NCBI GenBank assembly: GCA_958349325.1
Contig: CATWCP010000005.1
Location: 1 to 47,151 of the forward strand
Direction of reading: 5' to 3'
From: an uncultured Collinsella sp.
Lineage (GTDB): Bacteria > Actinomycetota > Coriobacteriia > Coriobacteriales > Coriobacteriaceae
DNA: 47,151 nt
Numbering within the stretch: the first letter of the stretch is position 1; every line of letters begins with the position of its first letter. Below are positions 38,980-47,145 of the stretch, piece by piece. The translations under genes were made by a program, and so were the position numbers. Below the pieces are notes generated by a model, which was not told where the DNA came from, ran no database searches, and worked only from the letters and a program-made list of their open reading frames with translations.

Positions 38980-40140
38980 ATGGAGATCACCAAGGATATC
39001 CGCTACGTTGGCGTCGACGATCACGACATTGACCTGTTCGAGGGCCAGTACGATGTGTCCGAGAACGGTATGGCATACAACAGCTACGTTATCTTGGGCG
39101 AAAAGATCGCTGTCGCCGATTCGGTCGATGGTGGTTTTGTTGACGAGTGGCTCGGCAACCTCGAGGCCGTGCTCGATGGCCGCACGCCCGACTACCTGAT
39201 CGTCCATCACATGGAGCCCGATCACTCCGCCGGCATCGCCGCCTTTATGGAGCGCTATCCCCAGGCGCAGATTGTTGCCAGCATGGGCGCCTTCCGTATG
39301 ATGGTCAACTACTTTGGCACCGACTTCCCCGAGCGCAAGATGGTCGTCAAAGATGGCGACGTGCTCGACCTGGGCGGCCACAGCCTAACCTTTGTCGGTG
39401 CCCCCAATGTTCACTGGCCCGAGGTGCTCTTCTCCTACGAGTCCACCGACAAGGTGCTCTTTAGTGCCGACGGCTTTGGCAAGTTTGGCGCCAACGACAT
39501 CGAGGATCCCGAGGGGTGGGCTTGCGAGGCTCGCCGCTACTACTTTGGCATCGTCGGTAAGTTCGGCAAGTTCGTGCAGGCCGTGCTCAAGAAGGCCGCC
39601 GACCTGGATATCCAGATCATCTGCCCGCTCCACGGCCCCGTGCTGACCGAGAACCTGGGCTACTACCTCGACACCTATAACACCTGGTCGAGCTATCAGC
39701 CCGAGGACGAGGGTATCACGATTGCCTATGCGAGCGTGTACGGGCATCTGAAGGCTGCCGTCGAGGAGCTCGCATCTGCGCTTGAGGCTCGCGGCCAGAA
39801 GGTCTCCGTCTTTGACCTGGCTCGTGACGACATGGCCGAGGCCGTTGAGGATGCGTTCCGCTACGACCGTCTGGTGCTCGCCTCCATCACCTATCAGGGC
39901 GAGATCTTCCCGTGCATGAGCACCTTCATCCATACGCTCGCCGAGCACGCCTACCAGAACCGTACGGTGGCGCTCGTCGAGGCCGGCTCTTGGGCACCCG
40001 CGGCTGCCAAGGTTATGACCAAGGAGCTCGAGGGCATGAAGGACATCACCCTGACGCAGAACAAGGTGACTGTGCTGGGCTCGCTCAACGAAGCCTCGCG
40101 CGCTCAGATCGAGGCCCTCGCCGACGAGCTGTCCAAGTAG
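38980..40140 (+). CDS. fprA: Flavodiiron protein (FprA family)
   Basis: 386 residues that reduce O2 (to water) or NO in anaerobes. The N-terminal metallo-beta-lactamase-like domain has all di-iron ligands: H77-x-E79-x-D81-H82, H145 (NVHWP), D164 (FSADGFG) and H218 (CPLHGPV). The C-terminal flavodoxin domain (about 250-386) has YASVYGHLKAAVEELA for FMN. I chose ATG 38980 (MEITKDIRY) with AGGAGG 9 nt upstream. It stands alone between lacI4 and its own terminator, with no rubredoxin gene beside it. It points to an anaerobe that meets some oxygen. Confidence 0.95.
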   Translation: MEITKDIRYVGVDDHDIDLFEGQYDVSENGMAYNSYVILGEKIAVADSVDGGFVDEWLGNLEAVLDGRTPDYLIVHHMEPDHSAGIAAFMERYPQAQIVASMGAFRMMVNYFGTDFPERKMVVKDGDVLDLGGHSLTFVGAPNVHWPEVLFSYESTDKVLFSADGFGKFGANDIEDPEGWACEARRYYFGIVGKFGKFVQAVLKKAADLDIQIICPLHGPVLTENLGYYLDTYNTWSSYQPEDEGITIAYASVYGHLKAAVEELASALEARGQKVSVFDLARDDMAEAVEDAFRYDRLVLASITYQGEIFPCMSTFIHTLAEHAYQNRTVALVEAGSWAPAAAKVMTKELEGMKDITLTQNKVTVLGSLNEASRAQIEALADELSK

Positions 40141-40172
40141 CGACACGTTCACTTTTGACGCTCAGCCATCAC

Positions 40173-40214
40173 AACCACCACAAAGGGGACAGGCACCTTT
40201 GTGGTGGTTTTTGT
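40173..40214 (+). terminator. Terminator of fprA
   Basis: Perfect 14-bp stem AACCACCACAAAGG (40173-40186) with 40196-40209, then TTTTTGTTT. The loop GGACAGGCA includes part of a GGGGACAGGCACC motif. It probably also slows the convergent DeoR transcript. Confidence 0.88.
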
Positions 40215-41018
40215 TTAAGCGCCGGCGATGATGAGGGCTGGACGTGTGCTGTCGGTGGCCTCGGCGATTGAGGTGGCGACGGCATGATCGGGGTCACGGT
40301 CCATCACGATGGTGTCGACATCAGTCAGCTCGGCAAAGCGGTACATGCCGCGTCCGTTAACCTTGCTAGCGTCCATGAGGGCGACGCTTTGATGGGCTCC
40401 GGCGATCATAGCTGTTTTGGTCTCGGCCATCTGGGGAAAGTCGGTCGTAAAGCCGCAGCCGGGAACAAAAGCGCCAGGGCACATGACGGCAAGATCGGCG
40501 TGGACCATTTGGAGAGCCTGCATGGTAAGTGGGCCGTACAGATAGCGATGACCTTTGCGCAGTGCCCCGCCCAGCATGACGACATCGACCGAGGGCATGC
40601 TCTCGTCAATATAATCGGCGATGGTAATGTCGGCCGTGATAACGGTGATGCCGTCGCGCTGATCAAGGAGCCGGACGAACTCGAGCGCCGTGGTGCCCGA
40701 GTCGACGAGCAGCGTGTCGCCGTCATTGACGAGCTCGATGGCGCTTTGCGCGATGGCCTGCTTGGCGGCGACGTTGACATTGATGCGGCGATCCTGCGTG
40801 GAGACGGTCAGGCGCTTGTGAAGCGAAACGGCACCACCATGTGTGCGGCGCAGCTTGCCTGCTTCGGCGAGCGCGTCCAGGTCGGCGCGGGCGGTGACGG
40901 AGGACACGCCAAAGGTCTGGGCGATTTCTGCTACCTGCACCGAGGCGTTGTGCTCGAGCATTTCCATGATGGCGGCGCGGCGTTCGTCGGCAAAAGCACG
41001 GTTGGTAGCTTGGGTCAT
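40215..41018 (-). CDS. DeoR-family regulator next to the aldolase
   Basis: 267 residues. HTH: RRAAIMEMLEHNASVQVAEIAQTFGVSSVTARADLDALAEAGKLRRTHGGA. The sensor domain has DGDTLLVDSGTTALEFV and VMLGGALRKGHRYLYGP. In the recognition helix it has SSVTARADL, where most DeoR members have T(I/V)RRDL. I chose ATG 41018 (MTQATNRAF) with GGAG 5 nt upstream. It is divergent from the class II aldolase gene and probably controls it, sensing a phosphosugar. Confidence 0.87.
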   Translation of the reverse strand: MTQATNRAFADERRAAIMEMLEHNASVQVAEIAQTFGVSSVTARADLDALAEAGKLRRTHGGAVSLHKRLTVSTQDRRINVNVAAKQAIAQSAIELVNDGDTLLVDSGTTALEFVRLLDQRDGITVITADITIADYIDESMPSVDVVMLGGALRKGHRYLYGPLTMQALQMVHADLAVMCPGAFVPGCGFTTDFPQMAETKTAMIAGAHQSVALMDASKVNGRGMYRFAELTDVDTIVMDRDPDHAVATSIAEATDSTRPALIIAGA

Positions 41019-41061
41019 GTCTGCTCCATTCTCGGCTAAATTTGCAGGAATTGTGTTGACT

Positions 41062-41132
41062 CTATTTTCGTTCATTTTCTTTTTGAGTAAGAAAACACCT
41101 TTCGATTACTTATCTTTTCTATAAAAGAAAGA
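41062..41132. promoter_or_regulatory. TTTTC/CTTTC repeat cluster between deoR2 and the aldolase
   Basis: An AT-rich stretch with several TTTTC or CTTTC units in both orientations. The E. coli AgaR regulator, also DeoR-family, uses CTTTC-type repeats, so these may be sites for the DeoR protein at 40215. Low specificity. Confidence 0.35.
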
Positions 41133-41352
41133 CGCTGAACGCTCAAAATTCAATATCGAACATGTCAACTCGGCTCAAATTCCTTCCGTTTACTTTTCAA
41201 AAACGACGGTATTGACCTGCATGGGCTCAATATCTCGCGCGTGTAAAGCCGCTGAATTTCATACAATGAGCGCAGAAAAACGCAAGGTAAAACGCCTTGT
41301 GAACAACTACGCCCGATGTCCAGATGCGGGCGAGGGAGAGGAGCAAACGCTC

Positions 41353-42210
41353 ATGGCACTTGTTACCACCGAAAAGATGCTCAAGGACGCTCAGGCCGGC
41401 CACTACGCTGTTGGCGCTTTCAACGTCGAGAACCTCGAGTTTGTTATGGCCGTTCTGGCCGCTGCCGAGGAGACCAAGTCCCCCGTCATCATGCAGACCA
41501 CCCCGGGCACCATCAAGACCGCTGGTCTGGACTACTTCTACGGCATGGTCAAGGCTGCCGCCGAGCGCGCTTCCGTGCCCGTCGCCCTGCACCTCGATCA
41601 CGGCGATGGCTATGACCGCTGCATGCAGGCTTTCCGCACTGGCTACACCTCTGTCATGATCGACGGCTCGCACGAGTCCTTCGAGGACAACATCGCCCTG
41701 ACCAAGTCCGTCGCCGATGCTGGCCGCGCCATGGGCGTGCCCGTCGAGGCTGAGCTCGGTAAGGTTGGCGGCAAGGAGGACGACGGTCCCGCGGTTGAGG
41801 GCGAGAGCCCCTACACCGATCCTGCCGAGGCCAAGGAGTTCGTCGAGCGTACCGGCTGCACCTCCCTCGCAATTGGCGTTGGCACCAGCCACGGCGTGTA
41901 CACGAGCGATCCGCACATCGAGCAGTCCGTGGTCAAGGCCATCCGCGACGCCGTCGACGTGCCGCTGGTTCTGCACGGCACCTCCGGTGTGCCCGATGAG
42001 CAGGTTGCCGAGGCTGTGAAGAACGGCATCTGCAAGGTTAACTACGCCACCGAGCTGCGTCAGGCCTACACCAAGGGCTTCATGGCCTACATGGCCGAGA
42101 ATCCCGCCTGCTTCGACCCCAAGAAGCCGGCCAAGGAGGGCATGCGTGAGATCACCGAGCTGGTTAAGATCCGCATGACCAACCTTAACTCTGTGGGCAA
42201 AGCAGAGTAA
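41353..42210 (+). CDS. Class II tagatose/fructose-bisphosphate aldolase
   Basis: 285 residues, the length of GatY/KbaY. Zn-dependent aldolase: HLDHG (80-84) with the catalytic Asp82 and Zn-ligand His83, MIDGSHESFEDNI, VEAELGKVGGKEDD, GVGTSHGVY and VLHGTSGVP with the other two His ligands. The VEAELG.(L/V)GG.EDD pattern matches GatY/KbaY, so tagatose-1,6-bisphosphate is the likely substrate, completing the LacC pathway; fructose-1,6-bisphosphate is not excluded. The window has no class I LacD. I chose ATG 41353 with GAGGGAGAGGAG upstream; the longer frame from 41212 lacks a ribosome site. Confidence 0.92.
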   Translation: MALVTTEKMLKDAQAGHYAVGAFNVENLEFVMAVLAAAEETKSPVIMQTTPGTIKTAGLDYFYGMVKAAAERASVPVALHLDHGDGYDRCMQAFRTGYTSVMIDGSHESFEDNIALTKSVADAGRAMGVPVEAELGKVGGKEDDGPAVEGESPYTDPAEAKEFVERTGCTSLAIGVGTSHGVYTSDPHIEQSVVKAIRDAVDVPLVLHGTSGVPDEQVAEAVKNGICKVNYATELRQAYTKGFMAYMAENPACFDPKKPAKEGMREITELVKIRMTNLNSVGKAE

Positions 42211-42243
42211 CAGCAAGGGTACTCCGACTCGCTACATATCCCG

Positions 42244-42368
42244 GGGAGGGACGAGGGCTTAGTTCCCCAATCGTCCTCGGGCATGCAAAAAGCCTCGCTG
42301 CGCACTTCGTGCGGCGAGGCTTTTTGCCCCCTGCGGAAAGATTGGGGAACTAAGCCCTCGTCCCTCCC
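42244..42368. terminator. 125-nt palindrome with a terminator inside
   Basis: Perfect 29-bp inverted arms (42244-42272 and 42340-42368) enclose a strong hairpin AAAAAGCCTCGC...GCGAGGCTTTTT (about 42290-42328, with inner stem CGCAC-TTC-GTGCG). The inner hairpin works as a terminator in either direction and ends the aldolase transcript. The outer arms are not needed for termination and suggest a mobile or structural element. Confidence 0.85.
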
Positions 42369-42403
42369 AAGTTGACCTACTCGAGGTCGTCGCCCTTGTG
42401 GCG

Positions 42404-42658
42404 TTAGGGCGGAAAGGATGGGGCGCGAGGGGCGCTTTGTTGGTGGGGGCTATATGCCCTTGCTTGGTTGGGGAAGGTTTTGTCTAGGGATGCTTGGAGC
42501 TTTTCGAAGGATGCTCGCAGGTTGAGTTCCTGGTCGGTTGAGCGTTTGGCTTTTGTGGTGGGGGAGTCGAGGAGGCCGTTTCTCTGTGTCGGGGGGAAGG
42601 AGAAAAGGTCTGCATGTTTTAGGGATGGCTGCTGTGCTGCGTCATTGGAAGAATGCAT
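42404..42658 (-). CDS. Doubtful 84-residue hypothetical protein
   Basis: Polar, Ser/Gln/Lys-rich, with no recognisable domain (middle part KRSTDQELNLRASFEKLQ may be helical). GAGGAGG lies 10 nt before ATG 42658. On the same strand directly upstream, a frame without a good start ends with DLAAHPVRNLLVDIEEAA and its stop lies inside that Shine-Dalgarno region, as if two short genes or one broken gene were here. It may be the eroded remnant of a gene once beside the Vsr fusion. Treat as uncertain. Confidence 0.3.
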   Translation of the reverse strand: MHSSNDAAQQPSLKHADLFSFPPTQRNGLLDSPTTKAKRSTDQELNLRASFEKLQASLDKTFPNQARAYSPHQQSAPRAPSFPP

Positions 42659-42912
42659 GCTTATGCGGCCTCCTCGATGTCCACCAAAAGGTTGCGCACG
42701 GGGTGTGCTGCTAGGTCCCGTGCGTTGGCAGTATTATGCCGCGGCTGCTGCAAAGAAGTGCTAAAGAAAGGCTTAATGAGGTTTGACGTTGCGATGAAAC
42801 CGCAGGTCAAAGCTATCGAGTAACACTCTTGAAAGGTTTTGAGCTTAAGGGCTTTCTAAGGTTTGTGGCGCGGATGTGGCTCGCCTGTGTGGGGCGTGTG
42901 GACGGCTCGTTC

Positions 42913-43902
42913 CTAGCGCTGCGGCTCTGCGGCCCGCACCCGCTCGATGACCTTTTCCATGGTGGCATCGATGCGGTCCTTTTTGAGTTCGCATTCCCAG
43001 ACGGTGATGGGCGTCCAGCCCATTTGGGTAAGCGCGTCGATGGCTGCTCGGTCGCGCTCGACGTTGCGGCGAAACTTTGCCTCCCAAAACTCAACGTTGC
43101 GCTTGGGCTGGCTTGGATTGCACTTAGGGCAGCGATGCCAAAAGCAGCCGTTGACGAAGATGGCGATCTTGCGCCCGGGGAAGGCGATGTCAGGCTTGCC
43201 GGGTACCTTCCATTCCAAACGATAGCCCGTAAGGCCCGCGGCCCGCAGGCGCTGACGTACGAGCAGCTCGGGCTTGGTGTTGGCGCGCTTGTTGCCCTTC
43301 ATGGACTTTTTTATAGCAGCGCGGCGGCGCACCAGTTCGCGCTCGTCGGCGGAAAGGTCCGAGGTATCGATGCCGTCGAGCAGATCTGGTTTGGGACGCT
43401 TTTTGCTGCGGCGCTTAGGTGCGCGCTTGGGCCTGGAAGCGGGCTCGTCGGTCGTGGTGGCCTCGGCGTCGTTGGCAGTGCTGTTGGCCTCGAGCCGGTC
43501 TTCCTTCAGCTCAATCAGGGCATCAATGAGCCCTTTGTCGGCGGGCATCCATTCCACCGTGGCAAGTGAAGTGCGTGGAATCCAGCGGATATCAAGCTGG
43601 CGGTCGTGCCTCTGGGGCTCATCGGATTCTTTAGCCAGCGAGCAGTAGTAACACTCCATTGAGAGATGAAAATCGGGGTAGTCATACTCAACGGTATAGA
43701 AATCGCGCAGGTTGGTGACTTTTACCTGCAGCTCTTCCATGAGCTCGCGGCGTACAGCGTCTTCGGGCGACTCGCCGCGCATGAGCTTGCCACCGGGGAA
43801 CTCCCAAAGTCCCTGCATGTCGCCGTAGCCGCGCTGCACGGCCAGTAGCTCGTCGGATCCTTCCTTGCGAATGATTCCAACGGCAACATGAACAGTCTTC
43901 AA
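42913..43902 (-). CDS. Nudix hydrolase fused to a Vsr-type endonuclease
   Basis: One open frame of 329 residues with two repair domains. Residues 1-130 are a MutT-like Nudix domain: EFPGGKLMRGESPEDAVRRE with the Nudix box at 38-60 (REL.EE present, Gln for the usual Gly near the end). Residues 135-183 are a basic, low-complexity linker. Residues 184-329 are a very-short-patch mismatch endonuclease domain: NTKPELLVRQRLRAAGL, KPDIAFPGRKIAIFVNGCFWHRC with the catalytic Asp238 and likely Zn ligands Cys253, Cys258/Cys261 and Cys304, and FWEAKFRRNVERDR. The start is TTG 43902 with GAGAGGA upstream; no ATG fits. There is no dcm methylase gene nearby. Confidence 0.87.
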   Translation of the reverse strand: MKTVHVAVGIIRKEGSDELLAVQRGYGDMQGLWEFPGGKLMRGESPEDAVRRELMEELQVKVTNLRDFYTVEYDYPDFHLSMECYYCSLAKESDEPQRHDRQLDIRWIPRTSLATVEWMPADKGLIDALIELKEDRLEANSTANDAEATTTDEPASRPKRAPKRRSKKRPKPDLLDGIDTSDLSADERELVRRRAAIKKSMKGNKRANTKPELLVRQRLRAAGLTGYRLEWKVPGKPDIAFPGRKIAIFVNGCFWHRCPKCNPSQPKRNVEFWEAKFRRNVERDRAAIDALTQMGWTPITVWECELKKDRIDATMEKVIERVRAAEPQR

Positions 43903-44050
43903 CAGGAGTCCTCTCTCAACATCAACACGCGGCAGGGTGGCTACCCGTACCTTACACAACGGTAAGGCAAGCGTAAGCCATATCGATGGTAGCCGACTCG
44001 TCTTCTTGCGACTATAGATGCCGTAGACTAATCGCAAGAAAGGACTCGGT

Positions 44051-44836
44051 ATGCAAACCACGCACACGGCGACCCCGGTACTGGAGGTCGCGCATCTCGA
44101 AAAGGTATATGGAGCGCTGGGCAACGTGACCCGCGCGCTCAACGATGTCAACTTTACGGTCAACCGCGGCGAATTCGTGGGCATCATGGGCGCCTCGGGC
44201 TCGGGCAAGTCGACGTTGCTCAACTGCGTCTCGACCATCGATAGCGCCACGAGCGGCACCATCCGCATCAACGGCCAGGACGTGACGCGCATGAAGCAGG
44301 CCAAGCTCTCGCAGTTTCGCCGCGAGGAACTCGGCTTTATCTTCCAGGATTCCAACCTGCTCGATACGCTCACGGCGCGCGAGAACATCGCCCTGCCGCT
44401 CACCATCGCCCGCACAAACTCGGCAGAGATCTCGACCCGTGTGCAGGATGTGGCAGCGCGCCTGTCTATCAGTCAGGTGCTCGACAAGTATCCCTACCAG
44501 ATGTCCGGCGGTCAGCAGCAGCGCGTTGCCGCGGCTCGCGCGCTCGTCACCGACCCCACCATGATCATGGCCGACGAGCCCACCGGCGCCCTCGATTCCA
44601 AGAGCGCTCGCCTGCTGCTCGAGAGCCTGGAGGCCCTCAACCGTCGCCTGCGCGCCACCGTGCTCATGGTCACGCACGACAGCTTTGCCGCCAGCTACAC
44701 GAGCCGTGTGCTGTTCATTCGCGACGGCAAGATCTTCACCGAGCTGCGCCGCGGCGACACCGACCGCCGAGAGTTCTTCGACCGCATTATGGAGGTCGTT
44801 GCCATGATGGGCGGTGAGGGCTCCGATGCTCTGTAA
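44051..44836 (+). CDS. ABC transporter ATPase, BceA type
   Basis: 261 residues. Walker A GASGSGKSTLL (about 51-61), Q-loop FIFQDSN, signature MSGGQQQRVAAARAL, Walker B MIMADEPTGALDS, switch His VTHD. It belongs to the MacB/BceA group that pairs with FtsX-like permeases and often gives peptide-antibiotic resistance or sensing. ATG 44051 follows AGAAAGGA. It overlaps the permease gene by 11 nt. No two-component system is seen within the window, though one could lie to the right. Confidence 0.93.
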   Translation: MQTTHTATPVLEVAHLEKVYGALGNVTRALNDVNFTVNRGEFVGIMGASGSGKSTLLNCVSTIDSATSGTIRINGQDVTRMKQAKLSQFRREELGFIFQDSNLLDTLTARENIALPLTIARTNSAEISTRVQDVAARLSISQVLDKYPYQMSGGQQQRVAAARALVTDPTMIMADEPTGALDSKSARLLLESLEALNRRLRATVLMVTHDSFAASYTSRVLFIRDGKIFTELRRGDTDRREFFDRIMEVVAMMGGEGSDAL

Positions 44837-47063
44837 ACTCGCTTGGGGCAACGTCCGCCGCGCCGGCCGCGACTATCTCGTCTACCTTTTGACGCTCACC
44901 CTGGGCGTCACGGTCTTCTATGCCTTTAACACCATCTCGATGCAGGTCGACATCGCCGGAATCGATGAAGAGGGCTTGGCGCAGGTTATGGGCAGCATGC
45001 TCGGCGACCTGACGTACTTTTTGGCCGGTGTCATGGCCTTTTTGATGGTGTATGCCAATAACTTCATCATGAAACGCCGCAAGAAGGAGTTTGGCCTGTA
45101 CCAGGTGCTCGGCATGGGGCGCGGGCGCGTCGCCACGATTATGGCGCTCGAGACGGTGATCGTTTCGGTCGTGGCCTTTGTCGCCGGCATTGTGCTGGGT
45201 GTGGGACTCTCCCAGCTCATGACGTTCTTTACGGCCTCGCTTTTTAAGACACAGATCGCCAATTTCCACTTCTTTTTCTCGGTGCATGCGTTCAATCTGA
45301 CCCTTGCCTGCATGCTCGTAATGTTTGTGCTCACGCTACTGCTGAACCTTCGCGCCGTGCGTCGTACCAAACTCATCGAGCTTATGGGTGCCGAGCGTCG
45401 CAACGAGAGCATCAAGACACGCAACCCCTGGATCGCGATTGCCATCTTTGCCGTGGGCGTGGTGCTTGTGGGCGTGGCCTATTACCGTCTGCTACGTGAT
45501 GGGTTCCCGCTAACCGCGACGGACAGCAAGCTGCAAGAGGCCATGAACCAGTTTGGTATTACGACCGCTATGGTTACCGTGGGCACCTTTGCCCTGTTCT
45601 GGGGACTCTCGGGCATGCTCATCAAGCTGCTGCAGAGCCTGCGCGGCGTGTATTGGCGCGGCCTCAACATGTTTACCGTGCGCCAGCTTGCGGCCAAGGT
45701 CAACACGGTGTGCTTTTCGATGGGCGTCATCGCGATGCTCCTGTTTTTGGCCATCACCTCGGTGACGTGCGGTATGTCGATTGCCAACGTGATGAACGAG
45801 AATCTGGAGCGCTATAATCCGGCCGACATGTCGCAGACGTATGTCTATTACACGCCCGATACGCTCGACTTCTACAAAGAGTCTTTCAATCCGTCTGAGG
45901 CCGATCGAATGGTGCTGGCCGATAGTACGGTCGATTTGTACTCCGCATGGCACGGCGATCGTATCGATCACGATAACGTTGCAGACGGTATTAAGGGCAA
46001 GTCGGCGGACAACAACGACGAGACCGGCAAGAAGGTCAATATCGCCGATGTTGCCGGTGAGCATGTGCAGATCGATTCGTATCTGAGTTACCCGCTTGGC
46101 GGCTCGGATCCTTCGGTGACTCCAAGTGAGATGTGCAAGACCATGGGCGAAAAGCTTCCCAAGGCGTTCGGGGGTAGCAATGCCGATGCGATGGGTCTGT
46201 TTGTGACGCCGGCGAGCCAGTACAACAAACTGCGTCAGATGATGGGCGAGGAGCCGGTGCATATCGGTCACGACCAGTATCTGCTCACGTGTGATATGGG
46301 CGGCGAGCTGGTCGACATGTACACCAAGTATATGGCTGGCGGCCATACCCTCACCTTGGGCGGGCATACGCTCAAGCCCGCAGCCGATAAGTCGGACGAA
46401 GATACGGCGGCCATCGCCAACTCGGCGATGGGTAGTAATCCGGGCACCGTCGTCGTTGCCGACGAGCTGTTGTCCCAACTTAATCTGCAGCCGTATTCCA
46501 GTAGCCTGCTCGTTAACTACAAACAGGGGATGGATACAACCGAGGCAGACGAGAGCATTAAATACACTGTGCTCGACAATCTGCTCGTTGACGGCAAGGA
46601 GTCGGGGTCGTGGGGAACCTTCATCACACGCTCCGAGATGTACACGCAGGCAGCGCAAATGAACGGTCTTATTAGCTACCTAGCCATCTACATCGGCTTT
46701 GTATTGGTCGTTGCATGCGCGGCGATACTGTCGATCCAGCAGCTCTCCAATGTGGCCGACGGCAGCCGCAGCTATCGTGTGCTGGCACAGATCGGCTGTG
46801 ACGACCGCCAGATTCGCCATTCGGTGATGGCGCAGCAAGCGGTATTCTTCCTGTTCCCGTTGGCGGTGGGCTTGGCGCACTCCTTTGTGGCACTTAAGGT
46901 GATCATCGAGATGGTGAGCATATTCGGAAATATGAGCATCGGCGGCACCGTGGGCCTCACCTGCGCAATCTTCCTGGCAGCATACGGTGGCTACTTTCTG
47001 GTGACCTACCTCATGAGCACCGGCATGGTGCGAGCCGCCATAGCCACCCGCTACAGCGAGTAG
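44826..47063 (+). CDS. FtsX-like permease, BceB type
   Basis: 745 residues. TM segments lie near the N-terminus (about 15-40), near 58-80, two FtsX-type blocks around 100-180 and 200-330, a large extracellular domain (about 330-610), and a C-terminal FtsX block (about 615-745, starting ISYLAIYIGFVLVVACAAILSIQQLS). This is the BceB layout, with a somewhat longer outer domain than usual. The extracellular part probably binds a peptide antibiotic or other envelope ligand. I chose ATG 44826 (MLCKLAWGNVRR) with GTGAGGG 5 nt upstream. It is coupled to the ATPase gene by the 11-nt overlap. Confidence 0.9.
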   Translation: MLCKLAWGNVRRAGRDYLVYLLTLTLGVTVFYAFNTISMQVDIAGIDEEGLAQVMGSMLGDLTYFLAGVMAFLMVYANNFIMKRRKKEFGLYQVLGMGRGRVATIMALETVIVSVVAFVAGIVLGVGLSQLMTFFTASLFKTQIANFHFFFSVHAFNLTLACMLVMFVLTLLLNLRAVRRTKLIELMGAERRNESIKTRNPWIAIAIFAVGVVLVGVAYYRLLRDGFPLTATDSKLQEAMNQFGITTAMVTVGTFALFWGLSGMLIKLLQSLRGVYWRGLNMFTVRQLAAKVNTVCFSMGVIAMLLFLAITSVTCGMSIANVMNENLERYNPADMSQTYVYYTPDTLDFYKESFNPSEADRMVLADSTVDLYSAWHGDRIDHDNVADGIKGKSADNNDETGKKVNIADVAGEHVQIDSYLSYPLGGSDPSVTPSEMCKTMGEKLPKAFGGSNADAMGLFVTPASQYNKLRQMMGEEPVHIGHDQYLLTCDMGGELVDMYTKYMAGGHTLTLGGHTLKPAADKSDEDTAAIANSAMGSNPGTVVVADELLSQLNLQPYSSSLLVNYKQGMDTTEADESIKYTVLDNLLVDGKESGSWGTFITRSEMYTQAAQMNGLISYLAIYIGFVLVVACAAILSIQQLSNVADGSRSYRVLAQIGCDDRQIRHSVMAQQAVFFLFPLAVGLAHSFVALKVIIEMVSIFGNMSIGGTVGLTCAIFLAAYGGYFLVTYLMSTGMVRAAIATRYSE

Positions 47064-47099
47064 CAAGCGGGCAAAATCGTCGCAAAATCAGAGGCGTAT

Positions 47100-47145
47100 G
47101 ACCGCCGCGAAGGGACCAGGGGCCCTTTCGCGGCGGTTTTTGCCT
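47100..47145 (+). terminator. Terminator of the BceAB-type operon
   Basis: ACCGCCGCGAAGGG pairs with CCCTTTCGCGGCGGT, followed by TTTTTGCC. Confidence 0.88.

Noticed and set aside
42658..43000. Possible restriction-modification system beside the Vsr domain
   Set aside because: No methylase or restriction enzyme frame is present within the window.
43666..44415. Extension of the Nudix-Vsr frame to a 500-residue protein
   Set aside because: The extra N-terminal part is antisense to the ABC ATPase gene. The TTG at 43902 with GAGAGGA gives the normal Nudix N-terminus.
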